Counted from the first letter of the stretch, positions 27,534 to 36,371 are shown. The stretch is DNA of 64,000 bases from Hymenobacter ginkgonis (GCF_009755225.1 NZ_WQKZ01000003.1:372001-436000), one strand, 5' to 3'. A program made the numbers and translations. Notes: generated by a model from the letters alone, not told the origin.

Positions 27534-28016
27534 ATGGCTACTCGCCCCAACACTCCCTCGCTTACTGCCGAACAAAATGGGTTCCGCTTCGGGCTGCTCA
27601 CTGGCGCCGTGCTGTGCGCCTATACCCTGATAGCGGCGCTGCTGGGCTTCTTCTCGCGCGTGGAGGCCGGCAGCCTCGATGTACTCATCCTGGTGCTTGG
27701 TTCGGTGCTGGCCATCCGCCATTTCCGCCAGGTGCGCGGCGACCATATGCCCTATTTGGGGGGCTATGGTACGGGTATCATCACGGCGCTGGTAGCGTCC
27801 GTAATGCTCGGTTTGTTTTTTATTATTCTTACGGTTGTTATACCTAAGTCGCTGGATTTGACGCAGGTAGAAAACTTGTTCGGCTTCGACCTGTCAGTAG
27901 TAGTGGCCTTCCTGGCCATCATCCTGATGGGTGCCATGACGGGCGTTATCACCTCGCTCGTAGCCATGCAGTACTTCAAGGTATCGGCCATCGACCCGCT
28001 CAAAGCCATGGAATAG
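27534..28016 (+). CDS. DUF4199 family membrane protein
   Basis: About 160 residues with four hydrophobic segments (FGLLTGAVLCAYTLIAALLG, DVLILVLGSVLAI, ALVASVMLGLFFIILTVVI, SVVVAFLAIILMGAMTGVI) and a Y-L-G-G-Y-G-T-G pattern after the second segment. This is the DUF4199 layout common in Bacteroidota, function unknown. The ATG at 27534 is chosen because the frame upstream is not hydrophobic or conserved-looking, and a TATTTG promoter-like word is about ten bases before it. Confidence 0.8.
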   Translation: MATRPNTPSLTAEQNGFRFGLLTGAVLCAYTLIAALLGFFSRVEAGSLDVLILVLGSVLAIRHFRQVRGDHMPYLGGYGTGIITALVASVMLGLFFIILTVVIPKSLDLTQVENLFGFDLSVVVAFLAIILMGAMTGVITSLVAMQYFKVSAIDPLKAME

Positions 28017-28035
28017 GCGCGCTGCCTACCCCTTT

Positions 28036-28072
28036 AAAAAGGCCGGCCTCTACCCAGAGCGCCGGCCTTTTT
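28036..28072. terminator. Shared terminator between the DUF4199 gene and coaD
   Basis: A perfect 12-bp stem AAAAAGGCCGGC / GCCGGCCTTTTT (28036-28047 and 28061-28072) between converging genes. Confidence 0.9.
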
Positions 28073-28088
28073 GGGTAGTACTAGCTGC

Positions 28089-28559
28089 CTACGACCCCGC
28101 GGGTGGGGGTAGGGCAAACGGCACAAACTGCGTCACGTCGCCGCCAAAGCGGTGGATTTCGCGAATAATGGTGCTGCTAATGGCTGCCAGCATCGGCGAG
28201 GTGATGAGAAATACCGTTTCCAGAGCGGGGTTGACGTGGCGGTTGGCTTGGGCAATGGTGTTTTCGTACTCAAAATCGGTGGTATTGCGCAAGCCGCGCA
28301 GCAGGTAGCGGGCGCCAGTTTCGCGGGCAAAATCGGCCGTGAGGCCCCGGTAGCTGCGCACCGACACCCGCGGCTCGTCGCGAAACAACTCGTCTATTTG
28401 GCCCACCATCCACTCCACCGGCAGGTAGCGCTGCTTGCTGCTGTTGTTGCCGAGGGCGATAATTATCTCGTCAAATAAGTCGGCCCCGCGCCGCACTACG
28501 TCGAGGTGGCCGTTGGTAAAAGGGTCGAAGGAGCCAGGAAACAGCGCGATTTTTTTCAC
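28089..28559 (-). CDS. coaD: Phosphopantetheine adenylyltransferase
   Basis: The fourth step of coenzyme A synthesis. The 156-residue nucleotidyltransferase has PGSFDPFTNGHLDVV with the T/HxGH-type motif, RYLPVEWMV, GLRNTTDFEYE and the ISSTIIRE ending. It follows the DUF3822 gene by 37 bases on the same strand, an arrangement typical of Bacteroidota. Confidence 0.96.
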   Translation of the reverse strand: MKKIALFPGSFDPFTNGHLDVVRRGADLFDEIIIALGNNSSKQRYLPVEWMVGQIDELFRDEPRVSVRSYRGLTADFARETGARYLLRGLRNTTDFEYENTIAQANRHVNPALETVFLITSPMLAAISSTIIREIHRFGGDVTQFVPFALPPPAGS

Positions 28560-28596
28560 TGATTAGGAGCAGTTGACTACACAAAAGAGGGATTGC

Positions 28597-29478
28597 TTAC
28601 TGGCAAAAAGCCAGGCTAAACAAATCGAAGTGGCGGTAATCGGCCAGTTCATTGAGGCGGTAGCTATACTGCAAGCCGAAGGGCCGCGCCCCAAAGCGCA
28701 CCTGCCGCACGTACGTGCCAAGCAAGGTGAAAATAGGCGAGTCGGCCGTCAGCTCACCCCACACGGTGACGGCATCCTGGTCGGGGTTAAGCCCTAGCTC
28801 CTGCATCACCAAGATGGTGAAATACACCACATCCTCGGCCGTGCTGATGGCAAACACGTTGCAAAACTCTAGCTGCGGGCCCAGCACCACAGCCGTTAGC
28901 TCCTGGTCGGCGAGGCTGAGGTAGAGCTGGCGCGTAGTAATGGCCGAACCCGGCTGGTTAAGCAGGCCCGCTAGCAAGGCAGCGGAGCTGGGCAGCAGCC
29001 GGCCCGCCGGGCCATAGGTCGCGTCTAGCCACGACGTAAGTGCCTGGTTGGCTGCAAACAGGCTAACCACGTCGGTGGCGGGTGCGGCCAGCGGCAGGGG
29101 GTAGGCCAAGGCCTCCTCGGTGGGCGCCAAGGCATAGTGCGGCGCTAGGTACAGGGCCTCATCGCCGGGCCGAAACAGCGGCGCGGGCAGCAGCGTGAAA
29201 GCCCGGCCGGCCAAGGCTATGCGCACCCGCGTCCAGCCAGGGTGGCCGAGCAAGTCGTGGGTACGGGCTAGCTCGGGCAAGTCGGCCGGATGGGCCAGCG
29301 GCAAGTCCTCAAAAACCACAAACTTTTGGCGCACTACTTCGAGCACAGCCAAGCGCAAGCGGCCCGTGCTAGCCAGCGCATAAAGGTGGTACGCGGCCGG
29401 GTTGGTGGGGTCGAACGTATCGTCGCGCAGGCTAACGGTAGCAGTCGGGGGTGCAGAAAAAGTAGACGTAGCAGACAC
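28597..29478 (-). CDS. DUF3822 family protein
   Basis: A 293-residue cytosolic protein with the family features: N-terminal strands including LRLAVLEVVRQKFVVFEDLPL, a central alanine/leucine-rich part, LYLSLADQELTAVVLGP, and the ending FGLQYSYRLNELADYRHFDLFSLAFC. DUF3822 looks like an actin-type ATPase fold in overview but its function is unknown. It sits just upstream of coaD, the usual place in this phylum. Confidence 0.82.
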   Translation of the reverse strand: MSATSTFSAPPTATVSLRDDTFDPTNPAAYHLYALASTGRLRLAVLEVVRQKFVVFEDLPLAHPADLPELARTHDLLGHPGWTRVRIALAGRAFTLLPAPLFRPGDEALYLAPHYALAPTEEALAYPLPLAAPATDVVSLFAANQALTSWLDATYGPAGRLLPSSAALLAGLLNQPGSAITTRQLYLSLADQELTAVVLGPQLEFCNVFAISTAEDVVYFTILVMQELGLNPDQDAVTVWGELTADSPIFTLLGTYVRQVRFGARPFGLQYSYRLNELADYRHFDLFSLAFCQ

Positions 29479-29542
29479 GGGGTAAAGATACAGTGGGCAA
29501 TTATCAGCGGGCAGCGAATAGCTACTGGTGCGGAGTTATTTT

Positions 29543-29574
29543 TGCTCACTGCTCACTGCTCACTGCTCACTGCT
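29543..29574. repeat. Heptamer tandem repeat (TGCTCAC) overlapping the Nudix stop codon
   Basis: Four nearly perfect copies of TGCTCAC plus a partial one. The Nudix TGA (29569-29567) lies inside the array, so the gene reads through one and a half units before stopping. Same family as 15337-15368. Confidence 0.8.
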
Positions 29575-30058
29575 CTAGCAGCACTTGCGGCACAAAAACA
29601 TCGTCGGTGCTCAGCAGGCCCCGCAGCACGGGGTGCACCTGGGCCAGCGGAATGGCTAGCAGCTGGCGCGGCGTAAGCCAGGCCAACTCGCTCAGTAGCT
29701 GGTTGCCAGGCGCGTGCTCGGGGTCGTGGCCTAGCAGGGGGGTAGGGCTATCGTCGGTGGTTTTTACCTCGAAGAAGATTTCCAGTGCCTGCAGTTCGCC
29801 CCGCCGAAACTCGTGCAGATGCAGTTGCCGGCCTACTTGCACCACCAGCCCGGTTTCCTCCCGAAACTCGCGCTGCAATGCGGCTTTCAGGTTTTCGCCA
29901 AAAGCCCAGCCGCCGCCCGGCGGCGACCAAAACGACGCGCCGTTGGGCAGCAGCCCCCGGTGGGCGGCCAGCAAAATGGCCCCGTTCCGAACCAACAGTC
30001 CGCCCACCCGCACCCGTACTTGCCCGGCATACGGGCGCAATAAGTCATCCTGTTCCAT
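29567..30058 (-). CDS. Nudix hydrolase
   Basis: Hydrolyses a nucleoside diphosphate linked to another moiety; substrate unknown. The full Nudix box is present (G-x5-E-x7-REFREETGL, in the segment starting GGWAFGENLKAAL). Length is 163 residues from MEQDDLLRPY. A longer open frame up to 30304 runs antisense through the thioesterase gene and is rejected. The last residues and stop codon lie in a heptamer tandem repeat. The thioesterase is transcribed divergently from a 45-base gap. Confidence 0.9.
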   Translation of the reverse strand: MEQDDLLRPYAGQVRVRVGGLLVRNGAILLAAHRGLLPNGASFWSPPGGGWAFGENLKAALQREFREETGLVVQVGRQLHLHEFRRGELQALEIFFEVKTTDDSPTPLLGHDPEHAPGNQLLSELAWLTPRQLLAIPLAQVHPVLRGLLSTDDVFVPQVLLEQ

Positions 30059-30087
30059 ATGTACGCTAGTGGCCCCCGCGCCAGGCC

Positions 30088-30095
30088 TATCTTTG
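30088..30095 (+). promoter_or_regulatory. -7 element of the thioesterase gene
   Basis: TATCTTTG, an exact TAnnTTTG, ends eight bases before the ATG at 30104. It excludes starts upstream of it and predicts a leader of only a few bases. Confidence 0.6.
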
Positions 30096-30103
30096 AAGCA
30101 ACG

Positions 30104-30553
30104 ATGAACCCTACGGATAAACCCCTGCCTGCGGCTGAAAACGGCCTTTCGCATCACGACCTCGCCACCCGCATTCGGCGCAAGCTCGAGCGCCAATACT
30201 TTATGCACCTCATCGGGGCCGACCTTACCCGCATCGAGCCCGGCCGCGTGGAGGCCCAACTCACGCTGGGTCAGCAGCACCAGCAGCAGCGTGGCTTTGC
30301 CCACGGCGGCCTGGTGGCCACCATGGCCGATTTAGTGGCTGGCTTTGCCGCCTTCACGCTCGTGCCCGAGGGGGTAGGGGTCGTGACTTCCGACCTGAAA
30401 GTAAGCTACTTAAACCCCGGCATCGGCACCCAAATTAAAGCCATCGGCTGGGTGCTGAAAGCCGGCCGCCGCCTGCATTTCTGCGAAGCTGAAGTGTGGT
30501 GCGATGACAAGCTAATTGCGAAGGCCTCAGCTACCATGGCGGTAATAGAATAA
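30104..30553 (+). CDS. PaaI-family hotdog-fold thioesterase
   Basis: Probably hydrolyses an acyl-CoA or aryl-CoA thioester. The 149-residue protein has the hotdog pattern with QQRGFAHGGLVATMADL, where the H-G-G helix and the following Asp/Met match the PaaI/YigI group, then VVTSDLKVSYLNPG. PEGVGVV is encoded with a G-rich word (30372). It is chosen over the longer frame from 30059 because a promoter element ends at 30095. Confidence 0.9.
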   Translation: MNPTDKPLPAAENGLSHHDLATRIRRKLERQYFMHLIGADLTRIEPGRVEAQLTLGQQHQQQRGFAHGGLVATMADLVAGFAAFTLVPEGVGVVTSDLKVSYLNPGIGTQIKAIGWVLKAGRRLHFCEAEVWCDDKLIAKASATMAVIE

Positions 30554-30582
30554 GTGAGTCAAGCTCACCTAACCCAACAAAA

Positions 30583-30690
30583 CGCTGTCAGGCTGAGCTC
30601 GTGAAGCATCTTCTTCGGCTCATGGTTGTTGCCTTATTAATCTCCTAAGAAGTGCAGGCCTGAAAGAATGCTTCGCCTTGGTATGACAAT
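30583..30690. repeat. Degenerate GTCAGGCTGAGC-type inverted repeat
   Basis: The left part has TGTCAGGCTGAGCTCGTGAAGCA, seen in pieces, and the right part ends AATGCTTCGCCTTGGTATGAC. The arms are only partly complementary, with AAGAAG/CTTCTT inside. It appears to be a decayed member of the AACGTCATGC hairpin family, filling the gap before the helicase gene. Confidence 0.45.
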
Positions 30691-30702
30691 TCCTTATCTA
30701 GC

Positions 30703-32136
30703 GTGCTAACTACCCGATTTCCGTCCGTCCGCGATTATTTTCCCTTTGAACCGACCGAAGACCAGGCCGAGCTATTTGTGCAGCTCGATGCCTTCTTGCG
30801 CGACCAACTGCCGGGCCGCAAGGTATTTGTGCTGCGCGGCTACGCCGGCACCGGCAAAACCACGGTCGTAAATGCCATTGTGCAGTGGCTGGGCCGCTTG
30901 CAGCGCAAATACACCCTTATGGCGCCCACCGGCCGCGCCGCCAAGGTGATGAGCGCCTATGCCGGCGTGCCGGCCAGCACCATTCACAAGAAAATATACC
31001 GCCAAACCAGCGGCGCGCCTACCGAGCGCCTCAGCTTCCAGCGGCAGCCCAACCGAGCCGAGGAAATGCTCTACATCGTGGACGAAGCGTCCATGATTTC
31101 GGATGAAAAAGCGTTCGGTGAGAACGGCTTGCTCGACGATTTGATGGGCTTCGTATTTGAAAAAAGCACCAACCGCCTGCTGCTCATCGGCGACACGGCG
31201 CAGCTGCCGCCGGTAGGCCAACTCCTAAGCCCGGCCCTCGACCCCGAACTGCTGGCGCACCGCTTCCGGGCCCGCGTCGATGGGGTAGAGCTGCGCCAGG
31301 TGATGCGCCAGGCCGAGTCGTCGGGCATCTTGGTGAATGCTACCGAGCTGCGGGAGGAACTGCGCGAGGAGCTGCCCGATATTAAGCTGCACACCAAGGG
31401 CTTTGGTGATATTTTTAAGATGGGTGGCGACAAGTTGGAGGACGGCCTGCGTTGGGCCTACCGCAATTTTGGCCACGAAAACACAACCATTATCTGCCGC
31501 TCGAACCGCAACGCCAACCAATATAACCAGCTCATCCGGCGCACCTTGTTTGATGCCGAGGAGGAAATTGAGGCCGGCGACTACATCATGGTGGTGCGCA
31601 ACAACTATTTCTGGCTGCCCAAGGATTCAGAAATTGGCTTCCTGGCCAACGGTGACTTCTTAGAAATCACCAAGATAATCCGGCGCGAAGAGGTGTTTGG
31701 CTGCCGGTTTGCCCAGGCGCGGGTGCGCCTGGTCGATTACCCCGACGAGCCCGAGCTGGAAGTAAAGCTGCTGCTCGACACGCTGCACACCGAAAGCCCG
31801 GCCCTACCCCGCGACCAAAATGAGGCGCTCTACCAGGCCATCACGGCCGACTACAGCCACCTCACCAAAAAAGGCGAGCGCAACGCTGAAATGCGTAAGG
31901 ACCCGTACCTTAATGCTTTGCAGATAAAATTTGCCTACGCCCTCACCTGCCACAAAGCCCAGGGCGGCCAGTGGCAGGCCGTGTTTGTAGACCACGGCTT
32001 TATCAAGCCTGACGAGCCAGTGGGCGGCGAGTTTGCGCGCTGGCTCTACACGGCCATCACGCGGGCGTCGGAACGGCTTTTTCTACTTAATTTTCAGCAG
32101 CGGCTAATTGCCACCAACGAAGTGACGGAAGAATAA
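30703..32136 (+). CDS. ATP-dependent DNA helicase, RecD/Pif1-like superfamily 1
   Basis: A 477-residue 5'-3' type SF1 helicase. Motif I is GYAGTGKTTV (about residues 46-55), followed by APTGRAAKVM (Ia), the DEAS box VDEASMISD, GDTAQLPPVGQ (III), VRNNYFW and the C-terminal UvrD-like CHKAQGGQWQAVFVD and TAITRASERL. The N terminus is short, without a nuclease domain, so this is not RecB-like. The start is a GTG at 30703. A role in repair or replication fork processing is inferred from family. Confidence 0.92.
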   Translation: MLTTRFPSVRDYFPFEPTEDQAELFVQLDAFLRDQLPGRKVFVLRGYAGTGKTTVVNAIVQWLGRLQRKYTLMAPTGRAAKVMSAYAGVPASTIHKKIYRQTSGAPTERLSFQRQPNRAEEMLYIVDEASMISDEKAFGENGLLDDLMGFVFEKSTNRLLLIGDTAQLPPVGQLLSPALDPELLAHRFRARVDGVELRQVMRQAESSGILVNATELREELREELPDIKLHTKGFGDIFKMGGDKLEDGLRWAYRNFGHENTTIICRSNRNANQYNQLIRRTLFDAEEEIEAGDYIMVVRNNYFWLPKDSEIGFLANGDFLEITKIIRREEVFGCRFAQARVRLVDYPDEPELEVKLLLDTLHTESPALPRDQNEALYQAITADYSHLTKKGERNAEMRKDPYLNALQIKFAYALTCHKAQGGQWQAVFVDHGFIKPDEPVGGEFARWLYTAITRASERLFLLNFQQRLIATNEVTEE

Positions 32137-32318
32137 CCCACAGGTTTTTGCCGAAATTTCGGAGCTTTACGGAATTCAATGCCTTGCTTGGCAGTTTGCA
32201 TCGCAGCGGGCAGCTTCATTGAAGCCACTGGCGCAGGTGTTAGTTTGGCCGCAGATTTGCGAAGCCTGGCTGAGCCCTTAAATTTGCTAACCTCTACAAA
32301 CCCATTTTTTCTACTACC

Positions 32319-32747
32319 ATGACGAAGATGCTGTTGCTGGCCCTGGGCCTCACGTTTGCGGGCACCGCCGCCCACGCCCAGGCTGCAAAGCCTGCCAAAG
32401 CCACCGCCAAGCCGGCCGGCCCCCAGATTGAGTTTATGGAAGTGAAGTACGACTTCGGCTCCATTAAGCAGGGTGATATCGTGGACCATACCTTCAAATT
32501 CAAGAACACGGGCACCCAGCCGCTGGTGATTTCTAACATCGGCGTAAGCTGCGGTTGCACTACCCCCGCCTGGACGAAGGAGCCCGTGCAGCCCGGCAAA
32601 ACCGGCACCATTTCGGCCAAATTCAACTCGGCTGGCAAAATGGGCATGCAGACCAAAGTCTTGACCATCGACTCGAACTCGGCCGGTGGCAGCACCACCG
32701 TTTCGCTCGTGGGCGAAGTGAAAGAAGCCGCTACGGCCTCGAAATAA
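32319..32747 (+). CDS. Secreted DUF1573 protein
   Basis: A 142-residue exported protein with a signal peptide ending at AHAQA. The DUF1573 Ig-like domain shows the hallmarks YDFGSIKQGD, HTFKFKNTG, the CGCTTP double-Cys motif and GKTGTISAKFNS. These are periplasmic or surface proteins of unknown role, numerous in Bacteroidota. The 182 bases upstream to the helicase stop have no other gene. Confidence 0.92.
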   Translation: MTKMLLLALGLTFAGTAAHAQAAKPAKATAKPAGPQIEFMEVKYDFGSIKQGDIVDHTFKFKNTGTQPLVISNIGVSCGCTTPAWTKEPVQPGKTGTISAKFNSAGKMGMQTKVLTIDSNSAGGSTTVSLVGEVKEAATASK

Positions 32748-32765
32748 GCTGTAAGTAGCGCCTTA

Positions 32766-32806
32766 AAAAAGGGGCGCCGACCACTGGGTGGTCGGCGCCC
32801 CTTTTT
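32766..32806. terminator. Terminator between the DUF1573 and DUF423 genes
   Basis: A 19-bp perfect stem (32766-32784 with 32788-32806), centred on GGGGCGCCGACCAC, with A and T runs. It serves converging genes. Confidence 0.9.
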
Positions 32807-32836
32807 AGTTTGGAGGGGGGTAGGGCCGGGCAAAAA

Positions 32837-33217
32837 CTAGAGCTTGCTCACGGCCAGCAGCAGGCGTATCCAGCCGCCTATCAGCAGTAAGCCGCCGATG
32901 GGGGCCACGGCTCCCAGCTTGGTAATGCCGGTGAAACACAGCAAATAAAGCGAGCCGCTGAAGATGACAATGCCGCCCAGCCACAGCACCGCCGTCGTGT
33001 CGAGCGCGCCGCGCAGGTCGGGCCGGGCCACCGCCAGCACGCCGATGGCCAGCAGCGCCAGCGTGTGGTAAAACTGGTAGCGCACGGCCGTTTCAAAGGT
33101 GTCGAAGCGGCCACTGGCTTCGAGCATGGCCCGCAAGCCGTGCGCCCCAAAAGCGCCAATGGCTACGGTGAGGCCACCAAGCAGCGCGGCCAGCTGAAGA
33201 ATAAGACGGGGAGACAT
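32837..33217 (-). CDS. DUF423 family membrane protein
   Basis: A 126-residue, four-segment membrane protein with the DUF423 motifs GAFGAHGLRA near the N terminus, YQFYHTLALL and SGSLYLLCFTGI. Function unknown. The start MSPRLILQL is preferred; the upstream frame to 33397 is not hydrophobic. It lies 97 bases after cdd on the same strand. Confidence 0.88.
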   Translation of the reverse strand: MSPRLILQLAALLGGLTVAIGAFGAHGLRAMLEASGRFDTFETAVRYQFYHTLALLAIGVLAVARPDLRGALDTTAVLWLGGIVIFSGSLYLLCFTGITKLGAVAPIGGLLLIGGWIRLLLAVSKL

Positions 33218-33314
33218 GAGTGGAGTACTAGCTGAATGAAAATGTAGAGATTGAACCGCTACGTGCCTTCGGCAAAAGCCGCTGCGTTCTTTATGTATGA
33301 TAAAGAAAAAGGTA

Positions 33315-33833
33315 TTATAGCCGCGGCGGTAAGTCGCCGGGCGAAAAATGGAAGGGTAGTAAATCGGAGAGCCGTTCGAAGCGCAGCACCGTGCCACTTG
33401 GGCCAGGCAGCAGCAGCCAAATGGGCTGGCCCTGGCGCATTTCCGATTCCAGCATCACCTGGCGGCAAGCGCCGCAGGGCAGCGCCGCCGTAAAGTTGCC
33501 CTCGGCCGGGCGCCCCGCTACCGACATGCCGATGATGCGCGGTGGGGGGGTAGGGCGGCTGCCCGCCAGCCCAAACAGCGCCGTGCGCTCGGCGCATAAG
33601 CCCGAAGGGTAGGCGGCGTTTTCTTGGTTGGTGCCCTGCACGGTGGTGCCATCGGCCAGCAGCAGCGCGGCCCCCACGTGGAAGTGCGAGTACGGCGCGT
33701 AGGAATGCGCCGTGGCGGCGCGGGCAGCGTCCCAAACCTGGCGCTCGGCGGGGCTAAGCTGGTCGGTCGTTAGCTCGTCGTAGTGCAGGCTAAGCTGGCG
33801 GCGGGTGGAAGAAACGGGGGTAGCAACGGCCAT
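33315..33833 (-). CDS. cdd: Cytidine deaminase
   Basis: Deaminates cytidine and deoxycytidine in pyrimidine salvage. The 172-residue protein has the substrate loop NQENAAYPSGLCAERTA with the catalytic C-A-E, and the second zinc ligand pair PCGACRQVM. The N terminus (about 30 residues) is longer than in E. coli-type minimal homologs. The frame continues upstream to 33917 but overlaps the next promoter region, so the MAVATPVSS start is used. Confidence 0.94.
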   Translation of the reverse strand: MAVATPVSSTRRQLSLHYDELTTDQLSPAERQVWDAARAATAHSYAPYSHFHVGAALLLADGTTVQGTNQENAAYPSGLCAERTALFGLAGSRPTPPPRIIGMSVAGRPAEGNFTAALPCGACRQVMLESEMRQGQPIWLLLPGPSGTVLRFERLSDLLPFHFSPGDLPPRL

Positions 33834-33961
33834 GCGGGGAGGCAATGAAAAATGGGGCTGCAAGATAAGGGCTTTCGGGCCAGTAGCGCTGAAAATAGCT
33901 GAATAAGTATAAGCCAATCAGCGTAAACCAGCCGCTGCTCCTCCGCAGTAGCCAAAAAACG

Positions 33962-33969
33962 TACTTTTG
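33962..33969 (+). promoter_or_regulatory. -7 element of the saccharopine dehydrogenase gene
   Basis: TACTTTTG, an exact TAnnTTTG, ends six bases before ATG 33976. It overlaps the alternative TTG at 33967, ruling that start out, and implies a leaderless or nearly leaderless mRNA. Confidence 0.6.
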
Positions 33970-33975
33970 CCTCCT

Positions 33976-35334
33976 ATGACGGTATCTATTCGCTTGCTGC
34001 TGCTGGGGGCGGGGCGCTCGGCCTCGGCGCTCATTCAGTATTTATTGCGCCACGCGCCGGCCGAAAAATGGTTTCTGACGGTGGCCGATACGCAGCCGGC
34101 TCACTTAGTGCCGGTGCTGGCCGCGCACTCCGAGTACGCCCGCGCCGTGCCCTTCGACGTGCACAATGCCGCCCGGCTCGACGAACTAGTGAGCCAAGCC
34201 GACTTGGTAGTGTCGATGCTGCCGGCCGCGTTTCACCCGGTGGTGGCGCAGGCGTGCTTGCAGCACCGCCGGCACCTGGCCACGGCCAGCTACGTGGGCC
34301 CCGAGGTGCAGGCACTGCACACCGAGGCCGCCGCCGCAGGCTTGGTTTTCTTGATGGAATGCGGCCTCGACCCCGGCCTCGACCATATGTCGGCGATGCA
34401 GACTATTGATAAGCTGCGGGCGGCGGGCGGGCGCCTTACCAGTTTCCGTTCGTACTGCGGCGGGCTGGTGGCACCCGAGTCGGAGGGGAGCAATCCGTGG
34501 CGCTACAAGTTTAGCTGGAACCCGCGCAACGTGGTGCTAGCCGGCCAGGGTGGCGATGCTAAATACCTCGAAAATGGCGAGTTGAAGTTCATTCCCTACC
34601 CCCAGCTTTTTGCCCGGGCCGAGGTGGTGGCGGTGCCCGGCCACGGCCATTTTGAGGGCTACGCCAACCGCGATTCGCTCAGTTATCGCGAAGCCTACGG
34701 CCTGGCCGACATTCAGACGATGCTGCGCGGCACCCTGCGCCGCCCCGGTTACTGCGCCGCCTGGCAGGTGCTGGTGGCGCTGGGCCTCACCGATGATAGT
34801 ACGCTGCTGGGCAACTCGGCCATTCAGCCTTGGCAAGCGCTGGTAGCTAGCCGCCTGCCTACCCCCGCTGCCCCCGAAAACGGGGCCGCCGAGCTGGCTC
34901 GCCAGTTCCAGCTCGACCCGCACGGCCCCGAACTGGAGCGCCTGGCCTGGCTGGGGCTATTCACGGAGCGGCCGGTGGGCCTGGCCAACGCCACGGCCGC
35001 CCAACTGCTAGAGCACTTACTGCTCGATAAATGGCAACTCGGCCCCCACGACCGCGACCAGGTAGTGATGCAGCATCAGTTTGAGTATGAATTGCATGGC
35101 GAAGTGCATCGCCGCACCGCTTCGCTGGTCGTGACGGGCACCGACGCTACCCACACCGCCATGGCCCAAACGGTGGGCCTACCCCTGGGGATGGCCGTGC
35201 GGCGCGTGTTGCGCGGCGAAGTAGCTGGCCGCGGGGTAGTCATTCCTACTACTGCCGAGCTGTACGAACCCATTTTGGCCGAGCTGGCCGCCGAATACGG
35301 CTTGGCTTTTCAGGAAACGGATGAACGCCAGTAG
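33976..35334 (+). CDS. Saccharopine dehydrogenase family protein (glutamate-forming type)
   Basis: A 452-residue NAD(P)-dependent enzyme of the Lys9 type, splitting or forming saccharopine in lysine metabolism. The Rossmann motif is LLLGAGRSASALI (about 6-18). The C-terminal domain carries the fungal-Lys9-like pattern VVMQHQFEYEL ... TAMAQTVGLPLGMAVRR ... PTTAELYEPILAEL. No other lysine-degradation gene is next to it. The start ATG is set by the promoter element at 33962-33969. Confidence 0.9.
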   Translation: MTVSIRLLLLGAGRSASALIQYLLRHAPAEKWFLTVADTQPAHLVPVLAAHSEYARAVPFDVHNAARLDELVSQADLVVSMLPAAFHPVVAQACLQHRRHLATASYVGPEVQALHTEAAAAGLVFLMECGLDPGLDHMSAMQTIDKLRAAGGRLTSFRSYCGGLVAPESEGSNPWRYKFSWNPRNVVLAGQGGDAKYLENGELKFIPYPQLFARAEVVAVPGHGHFEGYANRDSLSYREAYGLADIQTMLRGTLRRPGYCAAWQVLVALGLTDDSTLLGNSAIQPWQALVASRLPTPAAPENGAAELARQFQLDPHGPELERLAWLGLFTERPVGLANATAAQLLEHLLLDKWQLGPHDRDQVVMQHQFEYELHGEVHRRTASLVVTGTDATHTAMAQTVGLPLGMAVRRVLRGEVAGRGVVIPTTAELYEPILAELAAEYGLAFQETDERQ

Positions 35335-35352
35335 CCTACCCACCGCTCGGCC

Positions 35353-36324
35353 ATGGCTGCGCCGGTAGCCGCCTACCTGCGCTTGCGCCTGCGGGCGCTG
35401 GCCCGGCTAGCCCGCGAAATAGGCTGGCTGCGGCTGGTGCTGCTGCTACCCCTGCTTGCGCTGGCCACTATGCAGGCGCTAGTAGTCGCGGCTGGGCACC
35501 CGGTGGGGCGCTGGGCCGCGCCGCTAGTGGTAGCGAGCCTGCTGCTAACGGCCCACCGGCAGCGGGCCGACTGGCAGTTTCTGGCTACTACTGCGCCGGG
35601 CTTTCGGCGCTGGCTGGCAGTCGAGTACGCGGGGTACGGGCTACCGGTGGCGCTGCTGTTGCTGGCTTTGCATGCGGCGGGGCCGGCTATCCTGCTCCTG
35701 CTGCTGGCTCCGCTGGTGGCGTGGGCGCCGCCCACTCGCGAAGGCCGTGCTACCCAGCACCGCGGGCGCAGCCTCTTTCGCAGCGAAGCCTTTGAGTGGG
35801 TAAGCGGCATGCGGGCAGCTAAAGCTTTACTGCTGTGGCCCTTGCTGCTAGGGGGTGCGGCCTGGCCGCGCGCCAACGCCTTGGGCCCGGTACTGACGCT
35901 GGTAGTCTGGCTGCTGGTGGTGATGGCCTGCTACGGCGCGCCCGAGCCGAGTACCATGCTGGCCGTGGCGGCCCGGCAGCCGGGCCAATTTATTCGGCGG
36001 CGCTTGGGGCTAGGGCTGGCCTACGCGGCGCTCACGGTGGCGCCCTTTTTGGCGCTGCTGGGTAGCTGGCCGCTGGCCTTGGGCTTGGGCTTGTATTGGC
36101 TGGGCCTGGTAGCGCTGACCATCTTAGCTAAGTATGCCTTCTACCCAAATGCCGTGCACATCAAAACGATACAAGCGCTGGTGCTGGTGGTAGTGCTGCT
36201 CTTGGTTGGGCATCCGGCCTACCCCCCGCTGCTGGTAGTGGTGGTGGGCGGGCTAATCTGGCAAAGCCACCGCCGCTTGCGAGCGGTGCTGGGCCAGCAA
36301 GCTGGCGAGCCAAAGCAGGGGTAG
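35353..36324 (+). CDS. Polytopic membrane protein, probable ABC exporter permease
   Basis: 323 residues, very rich in Leu and Ala, with about eight hydrophobic segments and little else recognisable. The ABC ATPase gene starts 47 bases downstream on the same strand, so I infer that it is the permease of that pair; I recognise no defined permease family. It starts 18 bases after the saccharopine dehydrogenase stop. The TAG stop lies inside a GGGTAGGG word (36319-36326). Confidence 0.6.
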   Translation: MAAPVAAYLRLRLRALARLAREIGWLRLVLLLPLLALATMQALVVAAGHPVGRWAAPLVVASLLLTAHRQRADWQFLATTAPGFRRWLAVEYAGYGLPVALLLLALHAAGPAILLLLLAPLVAWAPPTREGRATQHRGRSLFRSEAFEWVSGMRAAKALLLWPLLLGGAAWPRANALGPVLTLVVWLLVVMACYGAPEPSTMLAVAARQPGQFIRRRLGLGLAYAALTVAPFLALLGSWPLALGLGLYWLGLVALTILAKYAFYPNAVHIKTIQALVLVVVLLLVGHPAYPPLLVVVVGGLIWQSHRRLRAVLGQQAGEPKQG

Positions 36325-36371
36325 GGAGGACCTAGCTAACCGCCTCCATTCAATCGACTTTCTCTTCCCAC

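Noticed and set aside
29543..29574. CRISPR array
   Set aside because: Seven-base units without spacers and no cas genes.
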